From Clusia tigrina (Eukaryota > Arthropoda > Insecta > Diptera > Clusiidae), in the NCBI GenBank assembly GCA_920105625.2, contig OV050033.1, positions 19,116,001 to 19,180,000 on the forward strand: a stretch of DNA of 64,000 nucleotides. The letters are read 5' to 3'. The notes below the pieces were generated by a model. That model was not told the origin of the DNA. It made no database searches and was given only the letters and a program-made list of their open reading frames with translations. The position numbers and the translations under genes were made by a program. This document shows positions 36,823-48,924 of the stretch, in pieces. Positions within the stretch are counted from its first letter, which is position 1. Every line of letters begins with the position of its first letter.

Positions 36823-37772
36823 GTGAGCGTAATCTAATCGATTGAATGTCGCCCATACGCACCCCAAGACCGACGACCCACCGGGGCAACCGCAACCGCA
36901 TGTAGGGCACAACAGCAGCATAAAAAGTATTGAAAAAAATCATATTACATTTGCCACTTCTATGACTGTCATCCCTTTCTTTCTGCCTCTTCCTCTGCCA
37001 TTTCAATTTATATGCAAAGCACATCAATTGACAAGTGCTGCCGCTGCTTTAAAGTGGACTAACAGCGGCAGTTCCAAAGGCGCTTTGGTGCTTGCTAATA
37101 ACGACCACCGACTTCAGTAGCAGCAGTCACGCGTTCCGCTGCCAGCACTCAGGCATGGACGGTCAACTGTCCCAAACACGCAAGCAGCCCAGCTAAGCCC
37201 AACTACACCAATGACCACAGTCCACTGTCCACTGTCCATCGTCCATATACGCTCGCTCGCTGGCGAGCTGCGTGCCTCGCCGGCCTGTGTCTGTCTGTGC
37301 AACTTCCGGTGGCTTCTTTGGCGTTTGGTTGTTCTTGTTGTCGTTGTTCTGACAGTGGTAGTTGTAGTTTTAGCTCTATTTAGCAGTTTCGTTTTGCGCT
37401 CTTGCCTCTCCACTGTTCACTTGACTTTTACAGTTTTATGATATATGCTGTGGAAAAAATAACAAAGTGACCGGAAGATGCTTGAATACATTGCCACTAA
37501 CACGAATCGTAGGTTTGCTGGCAGTGGGGTCTGTCCGAAAAGAAACGATATTTCAGTGAGCACAAAAAAACAATTTTAAAGTGAATTTTCTGTACAAAAA
37601 CTGGTAACGAAGACTGAACTTGTAATAGACCAAAGGGTATGATTAATATAAAGCTAACTATTCCAATAGATACACAAAGAAAGGAAAATAACGATTGACC
37701 TCATGCAACTTCATAGTGTCTAAGCCAATTTAATACTATTGTGATAAGCAACGAATGGCATGCTACTCTCGA

Positions 37773-37784
37773 AGTCGTAGGTTA
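37773..37784. repeat. Target-site duplication of the LINE at 37785
   Basis: AGTCGTAGGTTA, repeated exactly at 38327-38338 on the far side of the insert. Confidence 0.8.
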
Positions 37785-38326
37785 GGTAGGTAGGTAAAGC
37801 GGCCACCCGAAAAGGGCGCACTTAGGCCAACATTCACCCTTTGTGATACCGCATGGGACAGCAGGTCACATCCCTTTCAAAGGTCCAGCCATTTGGAGCT
37901 TTTAATGAAGCAGTTGATGGAGCTAATCTTTTTTTGAGATATCTCACAAGGAGTCCAAAAAGTAGTCGCCTAGGAAAGTGCTCCTCCTTCTGGACAAAAG
38001 CTGGACACGTGCACAACAGGTGAGCAGTAGACTCTTCCTCCTCCTCGTCCATGCAACTCCTGCAGAAGTCATTAGAGGCGATCCCCAGCCTACACCCGTG
38101 TGTGCCTAGAGTCCAGTGTCCCGTTAAGACGCTAATCACGGGACCTATGCTTTGTCTATTTCGAACCAGTAGGTCCTTAGAGCGCTTGACATTTATCTCT
38201 GGCCAGGTTTGTCTAGCTATTTTACATCCTGAAAGTTCAGACCAACGCCTGCCCGCTGTTCCTAAGGATATTGTATTTACTAAGAGCTTACATGTGGCAA
38301 TAGGAATACCGAATTGCGATCTCTCT
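37785..38326 (-). pseudogene. 5'-truncated RNase H-type LINE, C-terminal domain and 3' end
   Basis: Minus-strand translation begins inside the polyprotein, in a segment reading WSELSGCKIARQTWPEIN and SKDLLVRNRQ, which lies between RNase H and the C-terminal domain. It continues with ISVLTGHWTLGTHGCRLGI, CRSCMDEEEEESTAHLLC, then CPAF. This is the 'LTGH----H---G' box plus CxxC...HLLCxC cluster of R1/LOA/I-type LINEs. A last segment with YLKKRL leads to the stop, then a 3' tail with TGCGGTATCACAAAGGG and a terminal CTACCTACC repeat. The frame from 38320 to the stop is nearly intact, making this the best-kept LINE C-terminus in the window. Exact 12-bp flanking duplications fix both ends; the 5' truncation is typical of target-primed reverse transcription. 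Confidence 0.92.
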
Positions 38327-38338
38327 AGTCGTAGGTTA
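38327..38338. repeat. Target-site duplication of the LINE at 37785
   Basis: AGTCGTAGGTTA, identical to 37773-37784. Confidence 0.8.
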
Positions 38339-38420
38339 ACTTATTCGACAACTAAAACTACGACTTTGTAGTGAAGGGAGAAATATAAACAGATGGGAAA
38401 AGATTTTATGTAGGGGCAAT

Positions 38421-38424
38421 ATGG
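38421..38424. repeat. 4-bp target duplication (ATGG) of solo LTR
   Basis: ATGG directly precedes the LTR terminus TGTAAAG and is repeated at 39000-39003 after the other terminus, CACTACA. Confidence 0.6.
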
Positions 38425-38999
38425 TGTAAAGATGGCAGGATCGCCATGTAAAGATGGGCTCAATTAATTAATTTAGCGGCGCGAGAGCTAGCGCACAATT
38501 TCAATCGGCGACTACGTGAGTACAGCCAAATATTAGTGAATGAAGCGAAATATATGATCGCTATGTAAAGATGGTCTCAAAGTATTATTTAGTGGCGCGA
38601 GAGCTTGCGCACAATTTCAATCGGCGAATGAGAAACGAAAGGTTTGGTTTCCAGATCGAATCTGATTTATTGATAAAATCTTATTGCTATTTATACTTTT
38701 AATTTCTTATGTGCTAAGACTTAGTATATAATATGGTTCTTAATACATAAAGAGTGCTTTTGCAATGTCAGCGGAAAGTATCACGGTCAATGCCAGCGTA
38801 CATTCGTTCGAGGGCATCGAACATTAGAATGCAACGTAATCAAAAACGTGCGCGCTGTTCCCGCTTCATAACGTAAACATTCTTATGTGAGAGTTCGATG
38901 TACTTACGGTGGGTCTCCGCTCACATTGCATGTGCCTACGCCGCGTATGGTGTTGGCGTTTGTGTGTATATATATACATTATGCTTTTCAGACACTACA
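38425..38999 (-). mobile_element. Solo LTR, probably of a Gypsy-type retrotransposon
   Basis: On the minus strand a 575-bp unit begins TGTAGTGTCTG and ends CATCTTTACA, so it has TGTA...TACA termini and is flanked by a 4-bp ATGG duplication, the usual length for Gypsy-type elements. Inside, on the same strand, TATAAATA (plus 38688-38695) is followed about 20 bases on by AATAAA (plus 38666-38671), an LTR-like promoter and polyadenylation arrangement. No primer binding site with internal region, gag or pol lies beside it, which fits recombination between two LTRs leaving one. The U5-side end contains a partial duplication (38439-38627). Family name cannot be assigned by reading. Confidence 0.7.
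38439..38627. repeat. Duplicated ~73-bp module inside the LTR (period 117)
   Basis: GATCGCCATGTAAAGATGGG starts at 38439 and GATCGCTATGTAAAGATGGT at 38556. Both are followed by GCGCGAGAGCWWGCGC and ACAATTTCAATCGGCGA. A third short TGTAAAGATGG lies at the LTR terminus (38425). Confidence 0.9.
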
Positions 39000-39003
39000 A
39001 TGG
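39000..39003. repeat. 4-bp target duplication (ATGG) of solo LTR
   Basis: ATGG directly after the CACTACA terminus; mate of 38421-38424. Confidence 0.6.
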
Positions 39004-39727
39004 ACATAATGTTCGATCCGACTCTTATAGTGATAATAGTAATAAAGAATTCTGAGCTGTGAATTATTACACATTTGCCGTGTCTTTTCTGACAGTGCTT
39101 GCATGGCAAAGCAAGCGTTCTAGTCACACACATGAAAGCCTGTTTGTTTGCTCCTCTGTTTGTAAATGTACTTTTGTACTTGCAGTTGTTTTTGTTGTTG
39201 TTGTTATTTATTTTTCATATTCGTTTCACCCACACAATTGACCAAAATATGAACATTTCGTTTGCTGAGTAAACCGTATTTCTATTTACAATTTATGGGA
39301 GTTTATCCATGCTCGTGTTTCCGTTTGTCTTTTGTGTGGGTTCAAACTTCTGCAATTATTAAACTTTATGTGCTTACAATAATTGGGAATCGGCTTTGGC
39401 CCACTAAGGAGAGGTTTCCAACAATTTTAGGCATATTTTTTTTATACAATCATGGCAGGAAGAGGGAAATAAAGGGAGAGAGTGAAAGTGCTGTGAATAT
39501 GAAATTAATTGGGTGCCGTTGCAATAAACTGTTTCGACTGTTAACAGCACGAAAAGGGTGGTCTGGGCTTCGGCAGATTCATGAAATTGATGTATTGATG
39601 TTTGTTAATCCGTGTTCCCTTGCTAACTCTTTTCTTAATTTCGGTATATTGGTCAACTCAGTCAGTCTACGATTCTTCTTCAGAATACCTCTGTTAGTCA
39701 TAAAGAAAAACTACATAATAAGATCAA
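39004..39727. other. No gene recognised; contains most of a 182-codon chance frame
   Basis: The longest open frame of the window (39262-39810, plus) lies mainly here. It has no recognisable domain or signal, and its last 27 codons run through a SINE relic, so it is probably a chance frame. A TTG run occurs near 39186-39205. Confidence 0.55.
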
Positions 39728-39843
39728 AAATGCTTATTTCGAAATCTTTTTCTCTTCCAGTCAAAGGCCTTAGTTGCAAGTACTCATTCCACCAACCACT
39801 TGCAGACTAAATTATTTATGGTGAAAGGTATAATAATAATAAT
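39728..39843 (+). mobile_element. tRNA-derived SINE, copy E (5'-truncated)
   Basis: Only the body and tail are present: CTTTTTCTCTTCCAGTC, AAGGCCTTAGTTGCAAGTAC, TCATTCCACCAACCACTTGC, AGACTAAATTATTTATGGTG, then AAGGTATAATAATAATAA. The tRNA-like head is absent, as expected of an incomplete reverse transcript. Confidence 0.85.
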
Positions 39844-40432
39844 TCATAGGATTAGATCTGGAAAAAGTATTAAAAAAATTGTTCAAAGCAAATTAAATTA
39901 TGAAGTGCAGATGGGATAAAAACAAGAAAAACAGTCAGTCAGACAAAAGAAAAACCAAGAGATGGAAAGCAAAGAAAAATCTGTGGAATAGCCGATGTGA
40001 TCGAAAAGAATGAATCAAAACACTTGAAGAACTAAACAGAGGAACTGCGGAAGAGATAATGAGTTCGAAATGGAGTAAATCACTTTCGTAAGAGTTAAAT
40101 TAGTAACGATAGCAACAGTAAATAAAGACACATTGAGATAGAAATAAAGAGATTCAGATATCAAAACTACTCTTAGCTTACAGAAATACAACAGCTAAAC
40201 GAGTGCACCGTGGTTACATAAAGAAAATGGACAGACCATTGGAAGATGAGGAGAATAAGAGATAAGAGATAAGAGTTGGGAAGATAAATGTTCACCGATA
40301 TCACCACTATAAACATAAAGAGGCACTTTCCGCGTGAATTCAACTTAGTTTCATTACTATCATAGATCACGAAGAATTACACATACTACGAAATATACAC
40401 TTACTAGCATGTTTTCAAAAATATATATATAC

Positions 40433-40522
40433 CGATATTTTGAGGAGCGATATTTTGAGGAGCGATATTTTGAGGACCGATATTTTGGGGACCGATATTT
40501 TGAGGAGCGATATTTTGAGGAA
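40433..40522. repeat. 15-bp minisatellite, six units
   Basis: Unit CGATATTTTGAGGAG repeated six times in perfect register with one to two substitutions per unit (GAC and GGG variants). Because 15 is a multiple of three, the minus strand is open through it as a SKYRS pentapeptide repeat, but nothing suggests it is translated. Confidence 0.95.
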
Positions 40523-40980
40523 TTTTTTCTAATACAGCTTGAAACAAACAAAATCAGTGGGATGAAAAGAGGGTAACCAGAGACAGAAAGACAACGTTCA
40601 GTGACAAGAAGAAAATGCTCAACTTGTTATACAAAAGCAAAGAGTATGGGGGAAAAAAGCTGAGGATGAGTAAAGACTTTAAAAGACCGAAAGAAACGTT
40701 CATAGACAGAAGTAAAGTTCAAACGACTACAGAACAGAAATACACTGACCCCTTAATATCAAGAAGATGACACTTAAAAGGAATTGCAGAGAATGAAAGG
40801 TAGTCACCACATAATGTATACAATTACCAACAGCTCAAATAGGACATCAGGAAGTAAAGAGGCATTATAAAATAGAACGCAAGGTAAAAATATATTTCAC
40901 TCATATAGCAACGATGACATCACCGTACCCACTCCCACTTGAGAATAATAGAAGTGTGAACACATTTAATAACCATAGTG

Positions 40981-41140
40981 AGACGTGGTAACCTTCTACA
41001 TCGCCATATCAATCACATTATGTACGATTCCATTCAGAATCATAAGAGAAGTGTGATTATATATAATTATCATATTCAGACGTGGCAATCTTCTACATCG
41101 CCATAACACTCGCAATCTGTTCGATTCCATTCCCTAGCAT
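40981..41140. repeat. 97-bp tandem duplication
   Basis: AGACGTGGTAACCTTCTACA at 40981 recurs as AGACGTGGCAATCTTCTACA at 41078. Both are followed by TCGCCAT and, further on, CGATTCCATTC. Confidence 0.85.
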
Positions 41141-44100
41141 ATTCCTGCCTTTTGAAAGAAGACAATTTGCGGCTAATCACAGTATTAATATACAATTTAT
41201 TATTATATCAGTTGATAGCATACGACTATGTCCAGCAACTTTGAAGCACCTCCAGCCACCACACAACCACACTCATTACATGGAGAGTCTTTGGATTTGT
41301 GAACCATATCTAAATTAAGTAAAAAAATTGAAAAGTTTGTCACCACTACTACTTTCACATTGACATGAGTTTCATTCCTCTGGTTGAGCAGCAAAAAGTA
41401 GCTAAAAATCTGTAGAGAGCCAGAAAAAACCGAAGTATCCAGGACCATCAAGAGCATAAATTTGCCACAAAATATGGTTACATGCTGGCAGCGGACGTAT
41501 TGAGACCGGCTGTAGTCAGTGAACAAAAACGAAGATACAAGCCGCAGTTCACTAACGCAGCCACTGCGAAATAGAACCAGAGAACGAGAGCAAAAAGGGA
41601 CTGGTTAAGGATAATACTCGTACATAAATGAAGTTTGCTGTTCCCGCCAGCTCTGCATGCCAGCCAAAACGAATTATTTTGTACATTTTCAAGTGACATG
41701 GACAAACGACCGCAAAAACAGAAGCGACTGTAGCAACAAAAACAAAAGCACAAATATGTAGATATAAAAAAAATCAAGTATATAATATTTATGACGATTT
41801 TTATTAACACTTGCGCAACGAAAGGGGCTTAAATAACGTTTATGCCGTGACGTAAATGATAAGCGCGGCAAGGATATAATTAATGAGGTAACGATGCGAA
41901 CGATAAAAAGGAAAAGCCGCATAAGGGGGTGGGCTGCAGGCCAGTGGGCAAATTAAACGAACTATTAAATGTCAGCTATAATAAAATATATTCTTTCGCA
42001 TTAAAGCCGTACAAATGTGAAAGGCTCACTGGCAGGAACTCACCGACCCACACACTCATGCTCACTGGCACACAACATACTGCCATTTACGCTTAGAAGT
42101 TTTTGGTTTTCAATTACTGCCAAAATCAGTTTCGCATACGCAATTTGCAGCTAAGCAGAAACTGCGCTTCTGGCAGTGCCAGTTCTCTGATTTCACGTTG
42201 CATGCTTCAATCACAAAAGCAGCCAACTAACTTCAGCCGAATGCTGCGTGCAACATTTCCTTCGCGTCGGTGAAATTTACAGCTCAACTACGCGTACTTC
42301 GCAGCGGCACTTCCGCTCTCCCTCTAAACTCTTGCCCCGCCGTCTCAAGTTCTCCTCAATTATACTGCGTGCTTTTATTGCAATTATCTTGTTATGTTCC
42401 CAGTGGAGCGAGCAGGAAGGTTTGTGGTGTAGGGTGCATGTGAAGCCCTTGTTGCACTAGCATATGTGAGTAGTGTTTATCATTCTCAGGCGACTTTCAA
42501 ATGTTCTGTACGCTACACCCGAAAAGAAGGGACTTTAATTTCCGCCACGGTTGAAGGCCTAGAACTCAGTGCTTCTCGTATATAATAAATATATTGTTAT
42601 ATAAAATCATTATAAATAAATAATTTACTGTAAATGTTTTTAAGCCGCTCGAAAGAAGGCTTCATAGGTATTTATAGAGGAATTTGGAAATCATTCCAAG
42701 AGAAACAGGATAGATTCTCCTCTGTGCAAGAGTGATGCCAAGAGAGACCTACCAACAGAATTGTATATTTATATTGACTTATAGTGTCGCTATAATGATA
42801 TTACTTCAACGCCATTATCACTGACTAAAGTTGCAAACAGGCAACGAAGTTTCGTGCTGTACAAAGGTGTTAAAACAGTGCCAGGCACACACAAATAGAA
42901 TAATACTGGATCAATGTATTTTTGCTATGCTTTGAATATATGGTTTTGTCAGATATAATTGCGAATATCGCTGATTTGGTAATGAATGAAGATGTTATGG
43001 TCTGAAATCTGGTTGTTATATAGAATATATTCATATACATTAAAAGAATGCTATTGCAGTTATACAGTTACACTGGTTGCAACTTCTCTCATAATGCCCT
43101 TATGAAGCTAATTTTATAAAGCTTCAAACCTTTCGGTTTTATGTAGAAACAATCACCTTACTCGTAACAAGTCAATTAACACAAACAACAACAAATGCCA
43201 TAAAACATATATAAAGCTTTACAATATTTCTTATGAATGTTTCAACTTTATAATGATGAAATTCCTCAATGCTTAATACAATATAAACTAAACTCTGAAT
43301 TATGAGCGCACAAGTGGTAAAAACTAGAAGAGTGACTGTGAACTTAGCATGTGTTACAACTTCATTTATATGGACATGGCTTAGACTCCTTTCCTCTACT
43401 CCGTAGGGCATCTCGCAGTCGACCGCACAACACTTCCGACTGCCTTACTGACTTTCTTATTTTTTATTTATTTTTGTTACTTTCCTTTGATTCATTACTG
43501 CCCTGCGCGGTTTGTCGGTGCGATGAAACAGATACGGCACGTCATGCTGAAGAGCTGCACACGAACGACGGTCTGGTCTAAACTTGCCAGCACTGTCTTT
43601 GAGTAGTAGCACTGGGATTGCGTTACAGCACATTATACGCGCAAAGCCCCTTCGATGAAGAGGACATGCAGCGTAGAAGTAATGCACTCACTGAGCACTT
43701 CAAGTCGTACATGCTTCCTGCTTAAGTGCCAGGCACTTACAGCCGGGGATTCAATGTCAGGGACAGAGTGTTTAAAAAGGCAATTTAATATGCATTTTAG
43801 CAGGAAAACAAATTACAATTAATATAAAGTGAAGATGGTGGAGGCAATTATGGAGTGTTTTCAAATTAAATGTCCATGATTTGATTTGATTTCCTGAGGG
43901 GTCTTGCCCAGATTCTGCATTGAAATCGGTTTCGTTGGCAATTTCTTTCGAGTTGCAAGTAGCAGAAATACGGCAGCACCTGCAAGCGATACGCCACGTC
44001 CAGCCAGCGTACGAGTACTCCAATGATGCTGCTTGCCAAGATACTGATAAGACACAGTCGTACTCCCTACGCGTGGCTGCTCCAGCCCAGGCCCTACAAT

Positions 44101-45129
44101 GAACACAAAAATCCAAGAGAATCAATAATAATTCAACTACTTTGCAGGCATTCACAGCAGCCCATTCATTAAATGCCGAGTCGCACGCACAGGAATTGCA
44201 ATTTTGTCAGTCGCAACCAGCATTTTCCTTTTATGAAGACTGCTGCACGCTTCCCGTGCCCCAGCCCAGCACCGGCACCTCAACGACACCTCACCGGCAG
44301 CTCACCTGCCGCATTTTTTGCACCTTAAGGCCGCGCCATCATATGCATGCAAACGTGCTATTACAGCAGCGTGCAACGCCAAAGGAGGCACATCCGCTGT
44401 TGCAGCAGCAGTGGCAGCATCCTCATTCAACCCATTTGTTGCAACGCTGTGACCAGCAAACCAGCCAACCAACCAACCGGTCCAGCCAAGCAACTCGAAA
44501 ACATTGCACTACGTACGCCTTTTTGAGGCCTCATCCCGTCCAGCTGTGAAGAGGCGCTCAGCGCGTTGTAATTATTTATGCCAAGCCATTTTTAATGCTG
44601 GATGCTGCAGTGGCCGTGCTTGCAGCAATTGTGCAGCTGCTTCTTTCTGCTTGAACCAGTTTGCCGGTTCACCTTTTATTATGCAGGAGGATGCTCCTCA
44701 TTTACTCTCCAATCAGTTAAGCTTGTAAGACAAATTCACTTCGCTTCATAATGGCTTTGCATACGGGCAAACATTTTTAATCTATGCTTCCTCTTTTGCA
44801 TCTCATGTTGTCAATGGGATTTTAATGTGTGCTCTGTAAGACAGGATAATTAAATTATGAAATACTTCATGATGAAATACTTCACATTATTAACTTATTA
44901 GCCACGATGTCTGGACGACTATTTGTCAACTGAATTACAGAAATACTAATTTTGAGATAACTTGACGGAACTCTTTTACAAAGATTTGTGATATTTTATA
45001 AAACTAAAGTAATGAATTTGTATGCGAGAATTTCTAGGGGTGAAGTTTATACTATATATAATATAAATATCTAAAATCGATTGTGAAAGACTTGTTTAGA
45101 GATGTTAAAACGAGGCTTAACACTGTGAA

Positions 45130-45670
45130 TGAATCAAGGAATCATTATACACCAGTCACCAAGGAGTAGTCGGTGCAGTAGATTTCTTCAGGTGAATCAG
45201 TGCTAAAGAAGGCTATAGTGGGCAAATCATGGCGATATATAATGGCGACAGTTGTATGGGATTCACCATCGACTGCTTCTAGAATAATAAAACGATTAAT
45301 GGTGGATATTACCGAAACTTATTAGATGCTTTCCAGAACGTTTTGGACCAAAAAGACCGGTTTAGCAATAACAGAATTCTATTTAATGAAGACAGCGGAA
45401 TACAAACGTGTATCGCGTTCATGGAAAAAATAAGCGAATTGGACCTAAATGCCTTTTCATCATACTCTTTAGAATTATCTGTCTAGGATTGTTTCATTTA
45501 TCACTGAGTTATCGTAGTCTCCTTGTGACTTGCTACTTTGATACAAAGGATAGAATATGTGTTTTACGTATTTCATGTTCAACGGAACAGTTCAGGAAGA
45601 CCCAAAATAAAAAGTTAGTATAATATTGAAATCTATGAACTTTTCGTGCCGCATAAGGCAAGTTAAAAGT
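45130..45670 (+). pseudogene. Decayed mariner transposase, second lineage
   Basis: MATVVWDS (45242) matches the 'M--VFWD' box with the first catalytic-side aspartate environment of mariner transposases. KTINGGYYRNLLDAFQNVL (near 45290-45345) matches the KTINGxYYxxLL segment. ILFNEDSGIQTCIAFMEKIS is the decayed 'VLFHHDNAP-H----M-KI-EL' region, with HHDN changed to NEDS. SSYSLELS stands for HPPYSPDL. CYFDTKDR (near 45533) matches the AYFxxKDxxFY tail. Stops and frameshifts are present. The sequence type (KTING, EAYFxxKD) differs from the copy at 7666, so these are two independent mariner invasions. The N-terminus is missing. Confidence 0.75.
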
Positions 45671-48600
45671 TATAAATAATAGAAAAAGAATGAGAATGAA
45701 AATATCACAGCAAAGCCACTTGGGAAGGAGCTAAGATTTTCCAGCAAAGCAGCATGGAGTAAGCAGTAACATAAGGAATGTCTTTGGCCCACTGGTAATC
45801 AGTTGATTTTTTGAAGTGTCCATTGCTACTCGTAATAACCTCAATCGATCGAAAAATAAAATAATTTCTTTAGTTAGGTCGGGTTAAATTCTCGCATTCC
45901 CCACAAGCTACTTTACTCCACAGTGAATTATTTATAATTTTCTAATATAAATCGTGTACCTCGTCAGTAGATTAATTCACAAACCCATTCAGTCTGATCT
46001 AAAATGCTGCAGATGCATATTTACTATTGAATCCATGACTATGCAAATGGGGTTTTAAACAATTATTTATTGCAGAAAATCACTTCTTCAAAGAAAATTA
46101 AAATATCAGTTTAGAGAGCGTCCCAGAGGGAAACCTCGGTTTCTAGTCTACTGCCTCTTTTGATAATACACGAACAAGAAAGGAGGGCATCAGAACTTGT
46201 CTTTAAGATACTAATCTGAGAAACCAGGTGAAGAAAACTGAATGAAAAGAAGCCTGGTAGTTTCAGATTTGAAAACTATTTAAAAGTATTAAAACAAATT
46301 TTTGACTCTAGTGGCATTTTTGCAGTGTCACACTTCCTTCCGGTTGAGGACAACTCCGCAAACCTAGAAGACACATAACCATATAGCCCATACCCATACC
46401 CACACCCATACTTGGCCGTTGCACTTAACTTGAAAGTGAAATCCTACTTCAAGCTCAGCTGTCTGATAACTTCTCCCAACATTTAAATTCCAATTATAAG
46501 TTTCATTTCTATGAAGATGAGTTCAAAAGGATGCTTTTCGCATGGTGAAATTGGCTTTAACACATTACAATTTAATTTGGAAAATAACTCCGAGGGTTTT
46601 TAGGGAAATTATCGAAATTACATTTTTTCAGGTAAATACTTGAGTTAGTTATGTAATCATGGTCTCTTTGGACATACTTATGTTTCGCTTATAAACTACA
46701 AAATTTCGGTACTTAAGCTCTCACTTCACTATTCCAACTTTGCATGAGTAAATTGCGTTGCCAATTAATTTAATTGAAATAATTTGTTGCATTTAACAAA
46801 GCTTCCACTCACGCACTCCATCAATTCTCCTACGGCTAACACGCAAGCTTCCCAACACGTGTAATCCCAACTCCAGGACAAATTACAGTAGTCAAGAACT
46901 AGGCGCAAAGGCTAGAATTAAATTAATTTCTCCTGTTTAAAGAAAAGAGCAGACCCTCAAAGAAAATTGCCAGTAGAAATGTGCAAAAAAACACAATTAA
47001 TTTGTAAGTGAATACTAAGCCGAGAAGAAATTCGCTGACCTAAGCAATTGAAAAAGCGACCATGCGGCGGGAATCAGTCCAGTGCCACTATGCACCTCCT
47101 TCCCCTCTCCATGTTCTATGTTCAGTCTATGAAGTAGCAAACCGTGTACAGGCGCACTCTGTACTGCGCTCTAAGCGAAGCCACAATTAAAGACAGGCTG
47201 CATGCCACTGGCACTGGGATTGGGACTGCAGCTGGAACTGCAACGGAGACTGCAAGTGGAACTGTCGACCTGCAGCAGGCAGCCCGTAATTGCTAAAAAT
47301 ATGTAATTACATTTTAAGCAGAAAATTAGAAGCGTCCAAAGTGAGGAAATTCCCCACTGCGGAGTGGAAAACTGGCCGCCATCTCGCCAACTGGCGCAAC
47401 CAATTCACACATTGGAATTGCTGTTTACCAACAAACATGAAATCAAGCAACAATTTTTAACAGTAATCTTAATTGAATCAACTACTCCGACGGCAATCCG
47501 CAGAAAAGTGTGAGGTTATGTGCAAGTAACACTAAAGAGGCGGATCGAGCTGTATAGAAGCAGAAACTTAGCAGTTTAGTTAATTACAAATTATGGTTCT
47601 TTCACCTGGTGAGGGAGCAGTAATCTTGGCTGATTCGTATTCTCCGATAAATGTGATTTGTGCGGACAGACAGAACTATGTTCAAAGGACTAAATTTGAT
47701 GGTAAAGAGGAAGAATTGTGCTTGTTTTTTTCAGTGCTGGAATTGCTGAAATTAGTCTGCTAGGAAATTAATAGCGATATTCTCTTCTTGATAGGAGAAA
47801 CTGGAAGATCCAGATAACGTCTTGTCAGACTCCTGTCTCTTTCATTACACTATTTTAGCTTCGGAAAGAGTGTCGTAACCTCAAAGGAATATTTTGGAAG
47901 CCAACTTATTTCCAGTCTTACGATTACAGTTACATCAAATAATGTTCTGCTTGTCAACATATATTTGAATGTCATATGTTTGAAATTTTCCTCAAGACGC
48001 TATAGAAGAGTTTACAGCCTTTGAAATGCAATTGACTGCCTGTATTCGGTTATTGGTCAGCAGGTTCATTACTGTTATTTCCACAATAAATAGAAATACA
48101 ATGAAGTATTAGTAAATTAATGGTCGTTAGTTGTTTTAAGGTTTTTCGGTTGGCTTATGAATTAATTGTGCAAGAGCTCACAGGGTCACAAGAGAGTTTG
48201 ACTTGGGATAGTTCTGTCTCCTGTCCTTACAAATAAATGTATGATTATTTCTCAGAGGTCAGTAGCAAACATTTCTGTTTGTGATATGGGAGTCAGGTTG
48301 TCAAGACTACCTGCATAGTTAATTAGTTGTCAAAAATCCTAGTACGAGTTACTTGAGCTATATTGTAGGACTCTGTGTATCAGGACACTTCATTGAAGAT
48401 ATTAATATGAATATATTGTAGGGATATTATTTATTCGAGGTACGTAAATATTCCACGAGTAGAAGAAGAGAAGAATATTATCTGCAAGTAGCATAGCATA
48501 GTCTGTAGGCATAGCATACAAAGGGTTCCACAATAAAGAAAGATAATAGTATATTCATACTTGAAAATCTCCAAACTCTGAAAAGAAAATGTATGTTTGA

Positions 48601-48924
48601 GAATAAATCTATTTCAGTCATAAGTAGGAGTTACGCAGCTCACTTCTTGAGTGTGACCAGGAGTCATATATTAATTTAGAGAACCTATTTTTAAGGAGTG
48701 GCCGAAGCAAAGTAATTTTATAACCATCACACAAGAGAACAACTTCAATGAGACTTCAATGCTACCTCAATGAGACTTCATATTGAACGCTCATGATAGT
48801 CATGATCGCCAGGTTCGCGTTCTTTGGATTGATGATAGAAATGTTCATCAATTCCTGAAATCTTCAAAGAAGTAAATCTATAAATAGTATTTTACGGATT
48901 CAAACGATCAGAATTTCATTTATA
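45671..48924. other. No gene recognised
   Basis: AT-rich DNA with a GC-richer, single-copy-looking block near 46780-47420 (including GGAACTG-type short repeats at 47213-47272). No domain or mobile element recognised. Confidence 0.55.

Larger units (their letters stand above)
35571..37772. other. No named gene; GC-richer block with one weak coding candidate
   Basis: Around 35950-37440 the DNA is GC-richer, with CAA (36171-36189) and CA (36336-36353) runs. One frame at 36499 is listed separately as a weak exon candidate. The block resembles a fly promoter or 5' untranslated region in composition. Confidence 0.5.
39844..45129. other. No gene recognised; purine-rich segment and minisatellites
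   Basis: From about 39880 to 40870 the plus strand is strikingly rich in A and G. Minisatellites lie at 40433-40522 and 40981-41140. From about 41990 to 44720 the DNA is GC-richer and single-copy in look, with several frames of 100 to 135 codons (44142-44549 plus is the longest, rich in Gln, Pro and His) but no recognisable domain. A TTTGCAG acceptor-like site precedes that frame, which is not enough to call an exon. Confidence 0.5.

Noticed and set aside
39262..39810. 182-codon open frame as a host gene
   Set aside because: No domain or signal, AT-rich surroundings, and the last part is SINE sequence.
40360..40551. SKYRS repeat peptide on the minus strand
   Set aside because: It is the 15-bp minisatellite read in an open frame; no start context, domain or conservation evidence.
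44142..44549. 135-codon plus-strand frame after a TTTGCAG acceptor-like site
   Set aside because: Rich in Gln, Pro and His with no domain; open frames also occur on the opposite strand, as expected of GC-rich low-complexity DNA.
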